Made by a program: the position numbers and the translations under genes. Below, one piece after another: positions 39,758 to 51,959 of a DNA stretch of 64,000 nt. The notes under the pieces were generated by a model. It was not told the origin of the DNA. It did no database searches and saw only the letters and a program-made list of their open reading frames with translations. The stretch is from Vanilla planifolia (taxonomy: Eukaryota; Streptophyta; Magnoliopsida; Asparagales; Orchidaceae). The stretch spans positions 19,501,755 through 19,565,754 of the forward strand of contig CM043868.1 of assembly GCA_023846275.1 (NCBI GenBank), in the 5' to 3' direction. Position 1 is the stretch's first letter; each line of letters begins with the position of its first letter.

Positions 39758-40546
39758 TGCCATCTCATCATGCCCAGCATCCTGTGCTGGTGCTAATATG
39801 TCCGGGGACTACTGGGATGCGATCTAGGGTCAATTCTTTTCTTTTTCTTTTATTCTCTTTTCTTTTTAGGGAATTTAACCCTTTAAGAGGCATAATCGAT
39901 ACCTCTACACATTTTCTTTGGCATGCTTTATATTTTACTATACCATAGTATCATATTGCAAATTCTCATTTCATTTTCATATAATGCCATAGCCATGCTT
40001 TTATAATAAAATAACAATCACTACTTACATTACTATTTAAATAAATTCACCTACCTGAGTTCCTGAGGGTCCTGCCATTCTTTGGCCTCTTCCTCTTCCC
40101 CTTCCTCTTCTTCTCATTTATTTCAATTACAGGGTGCTGAAATCGCAAATCAATATATTTTTATCAAAATTTGTTTTAAATGCTGCAACATACAGGTAAT
40201 TGATCTCTGCAGAATGAACATTAAATTACCTGTCAGAGTTTGCTTTCTTCACACTTATGCAGCCTTCGCCACTCAACACTTCTTTTCAATTTCTCCCCCC
40301 TTTTTCACACTGCTCAAGCACAAAATAATTCAAGGGGATAAAATAAATAGAAAACCTCTTACCGTCGGCTTAAGAACAACAAAAGAAACTCACCGGAGGC
40401 TGCCGCTGACCGCTGCACGGTTCAGAAATTCCCCTCGGATCAAGCCAACACTCGTATGCAACCCTCCTTTCTCGGCACGGAAAACGAGAAAGGGCTGCAC
40501 CGCAAAAATTCCAAAAATCAAAAAAAAACTTTCCCTTCTACGGTTC

Positions 40547-40611
40547 GAGGAGAGAGAAACCGCTCGGGAAGAGAGAGAAACTGCTCGGGAAGAGAGAGAA
40601 ACCGGCTCGGG
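40547..40611. repeat. 20-bp tandem repeat in the 3' part of the solo LTR
   Basis: About three copies of GCTCGGGAAGAGAGAGAAAC. A separate 28-bp direct repeat (CTCGCGTCCGGCCCCGACAC and following bases) occurs at 40,823-40,850 and 40,861-40,888. These GC-rich repeats contrast strongly with the AT-rich surroundings. Confidence 0.85.
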
Positions 40612-42501
40612 ACTTACCCGGTTCCCTTCTCGCTGAGCTCGGAACCTGAATCGCCGCCGCCGGACGTCCGATTTTTCGTCGGGACGGACTTCTTCTGCGG
40701 GAACGGGACGGAGACTGCTGCGGGAAAAACCCTCGATCCCCTTTTTTTTTTCCTCCACTGCTTCGCACAGTTCGGCACGAGAGACTAGGGATTAGGGCTC
40801 CTTAATTAATTTTTTTCTAGGGCTCGCGTCCGGCCCCGACACGCGGCATCGTCGGATCGCCTCGCGTCCGGCCCCGACACGCGGCGTCCTTCTTTTTTTT
40901 TTTACGCAGCATCTTTTTTTTTTTTTCCAGGATATTACAAAAGCTATGCTCAATGCATTCCCCTTCATCTCCTTCACAATTCAAGAAATGTGATTCAAAT
41001 GTTTGATGTATTTTTTTAAGACCTAGTGTAAAGGGGATTTAAAGGATTGATATGGAAAAAGAGAAATAGTTCATACGACTAACTTAGGAAGCTTCTACAA
41101 AGATGATTCAGATGTTGGTGACAAGACATAATTAAAGATAAGTGAAAAGAAAAATATTGGTGTGGATTATAACTTGCTTGTTGACCATCATTAATGGGTG
41201 GCTCATTTTATGATGTTGGCAAGGTTCTATATCTTCAAGAGTCATATGGGTGATGATGATTTAATGTGAGGAGGTAAGTCTTGACCATTAATGATCTACT
41301 AACTAAAAGGGAAATATGGCAACCATTGCCCACCTTTTTTAGTTTTTTTTGTCACATCAATTTTTTTTTATTTTCTTTTAGTTTTTAAAAATTATTTTTT
41401 GTAAATAAAACTATGACAAAATCATTTCAAAATCTCATTTCTTTTTTCAAGAATATAATGTTAAATTCTATTATTATATGCATGATCATATATATGCGAA
41501 TCAATCACCCTACAAACCATATAAATTAAAAACACCAAATAAATATTTAAGTAACAAGCTAATAAAACTCATCCAAACCCTAAGATAATCTTACTCAATA
41601 TCAAAGTAAAACAAATAATGAATGACCTATGATAATACATCAATGTCAAGAATTAATTTACTATTAAACTTACATCACTGTAACCAAATTTGTCTATATG
41701 AATCTAAAGTGAAAATGACTTCTTATTCCTCTTGATTTGTTACAAAATCCATTATATACACATTAATCATTGAATTATCAATTTAAATAATTCTTATATA
41801 CTCTCATACGATTATTTGACTAAAAAAATATCATCCCTTCTTACTATAGTACCAAAGCACCATATATTATTTGTTTTTATTTTGATTTAAAAGTCATGTA
41901 TTAAGCATGGTTTTAACTTTATTTTGAGGATTTTTTTTATATCAAAGTAGTTTAGATATTATTCTTACATAGAGAAGAATTGTAAAAGATTTGATGTGGC
42001 TTAAATTCAATGGTTTTCTAAGTTTTGTAGTATCAAATTTATAATCTATTTTTGTTGTTAACCATGCATAATTGTGATATATAGGTAATTTGATTACTTT
42101 TTTGCACCCTTACAAAGGATATGTTGTCAATATTTTTGAAGACTTTTAAATAGTAGTGATTAATTTGGTTGAATTCGCTTGGTGTTTATGATTACACGTG
42201 TGTGCGCCTTGACAATCCTAAGGAAATGAGCAAGGTCAAGCTTCATACAACACTTTGATATAGTAAGCTCGAATCATACTATTATAGTATCAAAATAACA
42301 TTTCTTATAGTATAATAAGGCTCCAGACAAACTAAGTTTGAAATTATTTGTTTTTTTTACACTTAACAAAAATAGAATAGAGAATGATTGAAATGTGAAA
42401 TATCAAGAGATGAATTATTGGATAATAAATAGTTCTTAATAAGTTTTTAATTGGAAAATATAAAATAGTGTCACATTATAAAAAACAGAAAAATATTTTA
42501 A

Positions 42502-42603
<102 letters not shown>

Positions 42604-43088
42604 ATGTTAATGCATATTTTAAGAAAAACATATTTTTTAACTAACATGAGATGTCAAAGTGGGATAACAATTTGCTTAATAAGACTAAAAGTATTGGAAG
42701 AAGCAAGCTTGGTATTGAGAAGAGCATCTTGAACCAGTAGAAGAAGAAGGCTGCCTAGACGAGAGCGAACAAGGTGTAATAATTTCTGAAGAAGGCCAGG
42801 TGCAAGCTGGTAGAAAACCAAGGAGAACCATTGGCTTGCTTAGGGATATGCAGGAAATGTTCGACGAGGACAATACACAAGCACACATTAGAATCATTGT
42901 TTGATACATCTCATTTTTAAGAAGAAAATACAAAGCGCAATTATACAAACTTGTGCTTAAATTAACATAGTTTAGACATGAGCATAATGTGCAACTAACT
43001 GCAATAAAATAGATTTCAACAAATTGTTGGACATGAGAATAATGTGCAACAACTAAATCTTTTCCTTGAATTGGATTGTCAAGCAGCT

Positions 43089-44877
43089 CTAATCTTCTGG
43101 AGCAACAATAGAGTTCATCTTTCTATTCGTGCTCTCTGCTCTACGATGCGAGTGCTTCTTCCTTGAACTCGTCCTCTTCACAGAGATGGCTATGGCTATG
43201 TCATTGGGGAAAAGGTTATGGAACACCAAGGCATGGAGAATGGTCGTGATGAGCAATGCTGCAACGGCGAGGGCAGAGATGAAAGAGAGAGCCACCGAAA
43301 GAAATTTTGTGAAGGGATTAGTCACTTCCGTCGTATAGTCGATCGTTGCAGTTGCAACACTGGTCATTGGAACTGTGTACGCCCACCAAACCAAAGAAAA
43401 CCTGCGATTCAAAATAGGATTTCAGCATAAGCTACATAAGCAAAATTTGAACATTTAAGAAGGTTGCATACCTGAAGCCGCGGAAGAAGTTAACCCGAAC
43501 TGCCTGCAAGTAGACGACCAACCTTTTCAGCATCCGGTGGCTACACTAAATGATGATGGTTTATTGTTGAGAGGGAGTCAAAGAATTACTTACAAGAGAA
43601 GCGTAGAGAAAAAGAGCAAGGAAGTAAGCTATCCTTGAGCCAAGATCAAAGCTTCCTGAAATCTTTGTCCACGACAAGCAAGCAAGACCGGGCCCCGATA
43701 AAAACAGGAAGAACACAGGATGAAGCTCCTTGGGAAGAGTCTCGTTTGTTGGTAGCCTCTGATACAGAGTAACGAAGAGCACAATATAATGTGCTAACCC
43801 AATTGCGAAGAAGATGATTGACAATTCTCTGAGGTCCACATATGCCGCAAACAATGAAACGACGAAATTTCCAATAATGGACAGATGAGTCAAGGGACTG
43901 GCCACCTTCGAAAGCCTGCGGTCTCCTCCCAACATCCACTGCCCATAGATTTTGAGGTCTAGGCATAAGATTGGAACCATGAGGACAAACCACCAAGCAG
44001 CATGCAGGTTTGCTGCAACCGAAGTTGGCACGCTTAGTGCGAGTAGTATGCCCCCAATCCATGGCGCAAAGAAGAAGTTTACTCTGATGGGATGCATGAA
44101 TTCCCTCTTCACGGCCTCAAAATAAAATATAATCTTCAGGGCATAAATGAAGGCCACCAACACAGTCAACACAAGGGAAGCGCACCAGAGGACGAAGTTA
44201 ACAGCCGGGTTTACGTGCAGGAAGCTTGTTGAAGAAGACATTCTCATCGTCTTCCAGAGGAGCGCTTGGATCCCCACACCAAGTGGCATGCCAAAGGACG
44301 ATATAGGAAATCGAAGAAGGAATGGCCATTCTTCGTCTTCTGGCAGAATCAGCTTCTCTGATTTCTGAAACAGAGGAGAAGATTCCATGTTATTGGGTTG
44401 AACTGACATGCAATGTAATCCAAATTGTCACCCACCTTAAGGTTCTCAAGCTCGGGCCCTTCAAGGGCATCGAAGTACCGCTCCGCTGTGGGTATGGGCT
44501 CTATTTCTACAACATGGGAATCGATATTCTTCAGGTGCGAGAGCTGCCTATCAAAATTTGCGGAACGCGTCCTGAAGGAATCGTAGCAACTTTCCTTCGC
44601 TCTTTGACTGCATAAGATGTGCTCGTGGGTTGCGGATTCATGAACTTCGTGGTTCAGCTTCATCTTCATGGGCTGCTCTGAGCTTTGAGGAGCAGGCGAT
44701 AATGGCACTTTCATAGAAAAAGAGTGCAAAGGACTTTGGGTTTCCCCTGCTTCAGTTAATGGAATGTCGATGATGATGGGTGGGAATTGATCACCCTGCA
44801 ACGAAACGTACAACAAAATATGTAGCTCGTAAGCTATAACATTTGATGGAGAAGGCTCATCTAACCTGAGACGCCAT
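43089..44877 (-). CDS. SLAH3: S-type anion channel, SLAC1/SLAH family (gene 3, near-identical to gene 2)
   Basis: Complete minus-strand model: exons 44,866-44,877 (MASQ), 44,436-44,795, 43,594-44,364, 43,472-43,503 and 43,089-43,401, giving 495 residues. All borders are GT/AG and equivalent to gene 2 (offset 19,136). Only seven residues differ. Six lie in the N-terminal exon: Ser to Thr, Lys to Gln, Pro to Leu, Cys to Arg (in RTxSANF), Pro to Leu and Lys to Thr, in order. One lies in the membrane core: Gly235 to Ser, base 44,034. The intron 1 donor is GTTAGA rather than GTAAGA. Role as for gene 2: plasma-membrane anion efflux with an N-terminal region that in known relatives is the kinase target. 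Core promoter and coding frame are intact, so it should be expressible. Confidence 0.95.
44796..44865 (-). other. Intron 1 of SLAH gene 3 with altered donor
   Basis: The donor reads CAG|GTTAGATG, with T at the +3 position where gene 2 has A. The acceptor is unchanged. If the intron is retained, the MASQ frame stops after two codons. A second ATG at 44,957 is open through the intron into the channel frame in this copy only; in unit A a TAA interrupts that frame near 25,785. An alternative longer N terminus is therefore possible here. Confidence 0.6.
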
Positions 44878-45013
44878 ATGAAAAGCACACTTAGAATCCC
44901 AGTAAGACGATTCCGAGTTTCAGGAGGGGATGATTTGATCGAAGAAATAGGAACCAAATGAAAGAACGAAAGGAAGGCAGATGTGAATGGTGTCTATACA
45001 TGGGGGCAGTGGC

Positions 45014-45021
45014 TATATATA
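45014..45021 (-). promoter_or_regulatory. TATA box of SLAH gene 3
   Basis: Same element and distance (about 136 nt from the ATG) as in gene 2. The back-to-back W-box pair is also kept at 45,132-45,144. Confidence 0.65.
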
Positions 45022-45199
45022 CGAAATGTTAAGCGGGAAGGGATCAATATAGAATTTCCTGCCGCTTTCGTGTTAGTGCGGTGCAGTCGAAACGGCTATT
45101 CGAGCTTAAGAGGTTGATACTTCGAACTATTCGTCAATTTGACCGTTCGAATAAAACTAATGACGGATGTGCTGAGGTTATAGATGTGACGCCGAGGGT

Positions 45200-47488
45200 T
45201 TTAATTAATTATGGAGAGTTTTTTTTTTTTCTGAGAATGCTGATTCACATTCATCTTTATTGTTAAGGGTTTGTTGAAGGTGATGACGTATATTCACAAA
45301 GTAAATTTTATTTTTTAATTAAGAAAATTTTATCTAGATAGTTATTTTTAAAATATTTGTCGTGCTTTCTTCGGAAAAATGGATTGCATTTATTTTTGTT
45401 TCATTATTTTTTAATAACTATTTATATTGCTCGACATATTGACGAATTTGTAAAATTAAAAATTTATTTGGTAATAAAAAGTAAGTATATATTAAAAGAA
45501 GATAAATCATCATGATAAAAAGATAAATCATATACAAAAAAAATCTAATTAAAGATTATTTTGAAATTCTTATGTTATTTTTTGAGAATACAAATTATTA
45601 GAATAGATCATAAAATTTTTCTTTCTCAATCAAATTATAAACTACAAATACTTAAAAATTATAATATATGAACTTATAAGTATTTTTTGTCATACATAAT
45701 TACAAATATAAAACTTACTTAAAATGATGAAATAACAAAAACAAACGAGAAGATCTTTAAAGTAATTATGAGAGACCTTATATATGTGAGATATAAATGA
45801 TCAAATGTTACGTGCATATATGTAGTCTTTTTGTAGATTATCTTGGAGCAATGAAAAAGATTCTACATTATCCTTGAGAGACAACCAATTATTAGATTTT
45901 ATATAAATTTGTTCCTTATTTAAATTAGTTGGTTTTAGTCATAATAATTATATAGGTTTAAAGATGATAGAAAATGTACAACTTGATTCATATTTTATTT
46001 CAGAGCTTAAGATACCTTGAACTTTAAAGAAGCAAACTAATATAGCTTAATCCTCATCAAAGACAGAATACAGCATAGAGACATTTTTGAAATATCAAAC
46101 AATTTGAATGAGAAGTATTTCACAAGACCTATACCAATCTATTAAAAATATTCTATAATAACAATATACATTATCATGAAAGAATACTCATATATTTCAT
46201 GAACAACACATCACAAAGAGCTTTGATATAATTTTGTACAAGAAACTATTACTAGAAGGATGATTCTTCAAATTCCACAAAGAATTGTTCATGGAGTTGA
46301 GAATTTTCTATTAAAAGAGAAAAATCAATCAGTCCAATATCTAAAATTTAAGTTGATAATTTTATTTTTTGAATAAATCAATATTAGAAAAGGCTTATTT
46401 TTAAAACAAAGTCATAATTTAACTAAGAGTTTTTGTTAAACATAGATTTATGTTTGTAATTATTATTTAAGTGTGCTGAATGTAATTGTGCACACGATGA
46501 GAAAGTGTTTTATTTTTTTACTTAAGAAAAAATAAAATTAAAAGGTCTCTTTTTTAGTTGTGTTTTTCTTTCTTTTCTAAGAAAATGTTATACTTATCTT
46601 CTTCTTCTTTTTTATCTTTTTTTCATTATTAACAATAGTTTTTATTATGATAAATATTTCTTTATGCATGTAAAAGAAAGTTATTGAAATTCTTTTTCTA
46701 AAAATAATCAAATACATGCCATCATAATATCAAAAATCAAAATAAGTTGATACTAAAAATGTTATGTGGTTCACTTCAAAAATATTTTTCATGTGAATAT
46801 AAAAGCACAAAATTTATCATCAAAATCATGTATTAATAAATACAAATGATTTTGAATTAAAAGTTTTTATAAAAACAAAAAAATACAAAAGAGATCTCAC
46901 CAAGCATGGACATTGACTTAAAATTTAAACCCAAAATAAATTACCAAATCATATCAACAAAAAAAAAGCTAGTAGAAATAGCCAAAATATAATTATGTTC
47001 TCGATTAAAGATTAACCTAAATAGAATACAAGAAAGCTACCAAATATAAAGAATACAAAGAGAGATCCCATAAGATATAGACATTAACCTAAATCTTAAA
47101 TAAAAAATAAGCTTAACAAATATATCAACAAAAAAGTTACCACACAGCCACATTATAATTCTTTTCTCTATTCAAGATTGATTTAAAAGGAATACAAAAG
47201 AGACCTCAACATAAAATCTACAAAATAAAGAGAATATAAGAGAGATTTCATTAAACATAGACATTGACCTAAAATTTTAATACAAACTAAATTAGCAAAT
47301 CATATCAACAAAAATGCTACCAAAAATAACAAAATATTGTGTTATTATCAAGCTTAATTATCTTTTAATCATCATCTATGGATCTAAATTATAATCATAT
47401 CTATCAATGATCTTTTATCAAACTAATTTTTTTAAAATCATTTAAAATTATTATACTATAGTCTTTGATTTCTTATAATAAATTATAC
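45200..47488. other. Upstream flank of SLAH gene 3 with a single 1.9 kb repeat unit
   Basis: No gene seen. It matches 26,060-27,040 and then the tandem-repeat region of unit A. About 50 bp present in A at 27,122-27,172 is missing at 46,262. Homology stops at about 47,488, where Gag-like sequence of the gypsy element begins. Confidence 0.65.
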
Positions 47489-47490
47489 AA

Positions 47491-47601
47491 CTAGATATCC
47501 CGACTTTTGATTGTAGTTTTGATCCTATGAATTACATAAATTACCAGACTAGTATGGATGATTACTTTGATTTGCACCAAATGAGTGAGTATGAAAAATA
47601 T
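47491..47601 (+). pseudogene. Gag remnant of a Ty3/gypsy-type element
   Basis: Thirty-seven codons are open and read LDIPTFDCSFDP, then NYQTSMDDYFDLHQMSEYEK, ending at TAA. This fits the known start of gypsy Gag: DIP-x-F-x-G-x-x-x-P-x-x-[FY]-x-[DN], then W-x-x-x-[ML]-[DE]-x-[YVF]-F and x-x-M-[SP]-[ED]. It is the only well-readable Gag piece in the window and is absent from the unit A copy. Confidence 0.7.
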
Positions 47602-49367
47602 TAATTTATTAAGATTAAACTTGTCGATACTACCTGTCTGTTTTTTAGAAAATTAGAGTGCCAATATGCTAACAATAAGAAAGAGGTATCCTAAATGTAG
47701 AGAAACCTTAATGTTAGGTTGTACAATAAGTTTGTTCCAATAACTTATAATGTCAAATTATTAAATAAATGATAGGTTTTTCTAAGATGGTAGAACTTTT
47801 GAGGAGTACATTAATAAGTTTAAAAATTATAAACTTAGATGTGATATAGAAGAATCTTAGTGTGTAATACTTTCCCATCTTATAACAAGTTTAAATATAT
47901 ATATATTTATATGTTGAGTTTAACTTAAGAAATATTACTATCTTAGAGAAAGCATATCACGTAGCTAGAAATGTGAAAAAAATAGAACTTATTTTAAGAA
48001 AAATGATGAGCTAAACCCTTCAAAGATCTGAACCATCATTTCTCAACTAATTTATACTTACATTTCATCTAATCCACCATTGTTTCTAAACCTATTAAAT
48101 CCACATTATCATCCACTTCTTCACATACTTCTTTAAACTAGCTTACCTAATTTAGAACAATTTATTTTAAATACCATAAAAAAGAATATGTAGCTACTAA
48201 CTGTCTAAAGAGATCTATGATTAAGAATCTAGATAGTGATGATAAATAAAGAGTCAAAGAAAGAAAATAAAATATAATGCTTGATGAAGAAGCTGAGTAT
48301 GAATTAAAAAACATGAAAATATTCATAATGGTTAGATGCATCCCTAAATCCCCATAACCACAAGATGACTGAAGGCGCACCAACATGTTTAGTACCAACA
48401 TAAAAATTAAGGAATAACCATAGCATTCGACCAAGAAGTAAAATGTATTAGTTATTTTTGGAAGACCTTATGACATTTAATAGGGACTAATCTAAATTTT
48501 TTTTGACTTACCACTTATAAATAAATAGACAAACAAAAGTAGTAAATCGTAGTCTAGAAAATCTTTATCATGGCTTGATAGTGGACAAACCTGAGCTTTA
48601 GGATCAACTATTATCACAAGCCAAATTTGCATACAATAATTTAGCGAATCGTAGTATTGGGTTAAGCCTCTTCAAAAATTGTTATGGTAATAAGTCAAGC
48701 TCTCATTAATCTTATTCCCTTACTAGTAAACTTTCATGCTTCTACTTTTTATTTTTTTATCTCTCATAAAATACTATTTTAAAAATTAATCTAAGTAGTA
48801 AAAGATATAAGAAACTAATAGATGCTAAAAAAATAGTTAAAAAATTTCATAAAGAAGACTATTATAATTAGAATTAAGTCAAAATAGTTTTCTTTCAAAG
48901 CTTATAAGAAATTATAAGTACGTCAAATTGAACCCTTTAAGTTATTCAAAAATTAAAAACTAATACATATGTGTTTGATTTATTAGAGTATGAGATTAAT
49001 GCAACCTTTATCATTAAAGATTGTCTCTTATAAGGCACCACATCTAATATCTAATGAGTCATTTGAATCTGATTCTCTCATATTGATTGAACCCATTCAT
49101 ATCACTCTATTAGCCTTAAGAGTAAGGATAATATGAAAAAAATTTTAAATCATAAGATAATTCTAACCAAAGATTACAAATTAAGAAAATTTTTTATTCA
49201 TTAGAAGGGCAAGCCTCTGATCAAGAACTCCTAGATTATCTATGATGACTTACACCTTATCACACCACACCTGTTAGAGCACTACTGTACCAACCACCTC
49301 GATACCACCGAGCGAAGCTCATTACCACCTAGAGACAATAAGAAAAAGTGTCTAACATTAAGTCACA
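47602..49367 (+). mobile_element. Decayed gypsy-type element, copy in unit B (internal region)
   Basis: This copy is collinear with 34,120-35,815 of unit A. Integrase-like peptides occur at 48,608-48,688 and 48,919-49,032. A 30-40 bp stretch at 49,175-49,235 has no equivalent in unit A. The copy is interrupted at 49,368 by the next insertion and resumes at 50,770 with the 3' LTR. Confidence 0.75.
48608..48688 (+). pseudogene. Integrase remnant, Ty3/gypsy type (unit B)
   Basis: The same 27-codon segment as at 35,123-35,203, with AKFAYNNLANRSIGLS, a phenylalanine in the SLF position and the closing YG pair. It differs by only a few substitutions and is flanked by stops. Confidence 0.72.
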
Positions 49368-50769
49368 TGTTGGAAAATGCCGGTTACAAGAGGGGGGGGG
49401 TGAATTGAATCGTTCACAAAAATAAAACTTAACAGAGTAAATTTAAGCTTGAATTTGTGAACTTAAGAAATAAAATAGCAAGGCACACGATTTCAAGTGG
49501 TTCGGCAAAACCTTTGCCTACATCCACCCCCAGCTAACCTAGCCGGGCTTCACTACCAATCCAATGCCTTTTGCCCAAACCGGCGGGTAGGCCAAAAACC
49601 CTCACAGCACCCAATCACAAGATTGGTCACACACAAATACAATCAGCTTGGTTTTCACACCAAGACCACAATACACCGTCGTCGTCAAAAGCAAACAAAA
49701 TTTTCTTAAACAAAATTAAAATTCCACAGACCTTACAACTTGTGAAACAAGGTGGCACAAAAAAAAACTTTCTTCGAAATTAAAATAACCCAAACGCACT
49801 TCTGACCGCGCTTTCCAAACTGGGCAAAGCCCAAATTGCGTTTGCGAAAGGCGCTGTTCTGTTTTCGTGCGGAAGAGGGTTTTGGAGAAATTAGGTCTAA
49901 AATTCGACTTCAAAAGAATTGAAACAGGTAAATTGGATTTCGAAAAGTTAATTGAAACGGAAAGGAATGAAAAACAGCGCAAATTTGAAGCGAAAAGAAC
50001 GCGTTTCGTTTCGATCCGAGAAGGCTGAGGAAGACGATGAACAGTAAATCTTTTTCGTCCGTCTTTGCAGGGAATTTTTTAGTTCCTTTTTTTTTGTATT
50101 AAATCCCTCGAATTCAATCCTTCTTATAGAAGGAGATCGAGCAAAGAGCAGAAAACATGGAGTCCTTGCGCCGGAAAAGCAGGAAAGGAACGCCGAAAGC
50201 AAACGCAGTTGCGCCGGGAAAACAGTAAAAATAAAACGCCGTTGCACCGGAAATGCCGTTGCGCCGAAAAGAAAAATACTTTAATAACTGGAAATGCCGT
50301 TGCGCCGGAAACGCCGTTGCGCCGAAAAAAGAAAAATACTTTAATAAATTATATTTTTATTTAACCCAAAATAAATATGGTGTAAAGTGTTGATTATACA
50401 AGTCAAGGACTTGTTTAATCACAACACCTTCTTAAATTTAAGCCTCATACGTAGAGTTGCACTAATACGATATATAAAATCGTATGGTACAACCCTTAGG
50501 CAATTAAAACTTGAAAAAAAAAACATTTATAATGTGCCACACAAACAAAGTTGTAAGTTTTACATTGTGTCCTAAAAAAAACTTATACACCTCCATAATG
50601 GTTGCCACACCATCTGGAGTACCAGGGGCTGCTTCATCACGATCAAAGTTGTTGGTAACCTCCTTCAAGTCATTTAAGCTTCATGTCACTGTAACAAATA
50701 CTCAAGCAAGCAATTAGAATACACTGTTTTGTTATCATCAAATTATCTTTTAGGCCATGGGGTTCAACA
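49368..50769. mobile_element. LTR-like insertion of 1.4 kb (TGTTG...CAACA)
   Basis: The insertion interrupts gypsy sequence that is continuous in unit A (35,811-35,830). It begins TGTTGGAAAATGCCGG, soon followed by a run of nine G and TGAATTG, and ends GGTTCAACA, giving 5-bp inverted termini typical of LTRs. A clean target-site duplication is not visible; the flanks are short CACA/AACA repeats. There is no coding region with family motifs. The most likely identity is a solo LTR. Small frames (49,497-49,783 and 50,387-50,717) are incidental. Confidence 0.65.
50234..50350. repeat. GCCGTTGCGCCG-type tandem repeat within the 1.4 kb insertion
   Basis: Four copies of GCCGTTGC[AG]CCG occur at about 50,238, 50,255, 50,295 and 50,312, arranged as a roughly 60-bp higher-order repeat ending in GAAAAATACTTTAATAA. 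Confidence 0.8.
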
Positions 50770-51955
50770 ACAAACACATACATATTAGTGTCATACTAGT
50801 TACACAAGTTTTTTAGTATAAAATTTGGTGGAAAATTACTTCAAATAATATGTAAAATTAAGTTTATTTGCTATTTTTGTTCCTTATCATTGTCTGCTGT
50901 TGCATGTCACTATCATATCCCTGTCAAGAGACATTATCATCACCTAAGTCAACCCACACGTATGTGTGGACCAATTTGACCCAACAACATCGCTGATCTG
51001 CTTGAAAAATGCTGGCCCATTACTCATGATAACCCTCTCGATTTGCTCCAACCCTCGATGACCCCCACTAACCCACTTGTCCTCACTGACCCACTCTATT
51101 CCACCTGACCTATGCTTACCCAAAAATTAAAATGGCAATTCCACTCGCATCACTTGCTATGACATTTCACCACCCTCCATTTTGTTGCTCATCATTATCG
51201 CTACCTGAAATGCACAGGTAATTTGGGAACTACTCAATTTAATCATGTTTGTAGTTTTTTTTTTTTAATTTTTAATTTTTTTAAAAAATTATTGATGAAC
51301 TTTTGAGGTTCTTATAAATAGGGATGTTTATCATATATATAAGAAAAAAATTATGAAATAAAAATTCCTTTTATTTGTATGATTTTTATCTTTATAAATA
51401 AAGTATGTGTGCCCAATTTTGATTATAGAGATTTCAACTTCTTTTGTAAAAAATACCTTCAAAAGTGAGAGACATTTTATCGAGAGAGCTACCAATCAAA
51501 TCCCTTGTGATAAATAAGGATCAAAGATGAAAGACCTTTCATCGGGAGAGCTGATAATTAATCAAATTCTCACTTTTGCCAACATTCACATCATCATAAA
51601 AAATGTATGTTTTTTTAGCCACTTTTATTTTTAAGTAATAATCTAAGGCTATAATTACTCTTTTTTATTAAAGTATTTTACATAAAATTTATCTTAAATT
51701 CTATATTTTATATTAAATATGAGAAAACATTGTTTATAAGATTTTATACATAATGCTCAAGGTATTATCACCTACTCAACTTAATAATCTATGTTATAAT
51801 TTTAGAACATCAATCTTTAAATAGTTTTAAAATATCAAATATATTATATAATCCTAATTAGTATATGATATCTTTTTATATTATCTAATAATCTATTGAG
51901 TGTCTTTAATATTTGAAGTTTCAAGTTAGATCATGTCCTATATTAAGTAGTTTTG
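50770..51955 (+). mobile_element. 3' LTR of the decayed gypsy-type element
   Basis: It matches the 5' LTR of the unit A copy at 32,415-33,540 and the inverted LTR at 1,870-2,910. The first 220 bp also match the truncated LTR start at 35,833-36,045. Beyond about 50,995 the LTR continues as single-copy sequence, which places the duplication breakpoint within it. Non-coding. Confidence 0.72.
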
Positions 51956-51959
51956 AAAA

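Larger units (their letters stand above)
38935..40939. mobile_element. Solo LTR (2,005 bp) with 5-bp target-site duplication
   Basis: The insertion begins TGTCACGCCCC and ends GGATATTACA, the TG...CA form of an LTR, and is flanked by AAAGC at 38,930-38,934 and 40,940-40,944. Unit A has the empty site with one AAAGC at 21,856-21,860, which dates the insertion after the segmental duplication. There is no internal region, primer-binding site or polypurine tract, so this is most simply a solo LTR left by recombination between LTRs. Length and termini resemble Tekay/Del-type gypsy LTRs, which is inference. Open frames inside it (for example 39,353-39,682 and 40,082-40,788) are incidental. Confidence 0.88.

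Noticed and set aside
40082..40788. Several overlapping open frames on both strands in GC-rich DNA
   Set aside because: They lie within the solo LTR and span its GC-rich tandem repeats. Openness in many frames reflects composition rather than coding.
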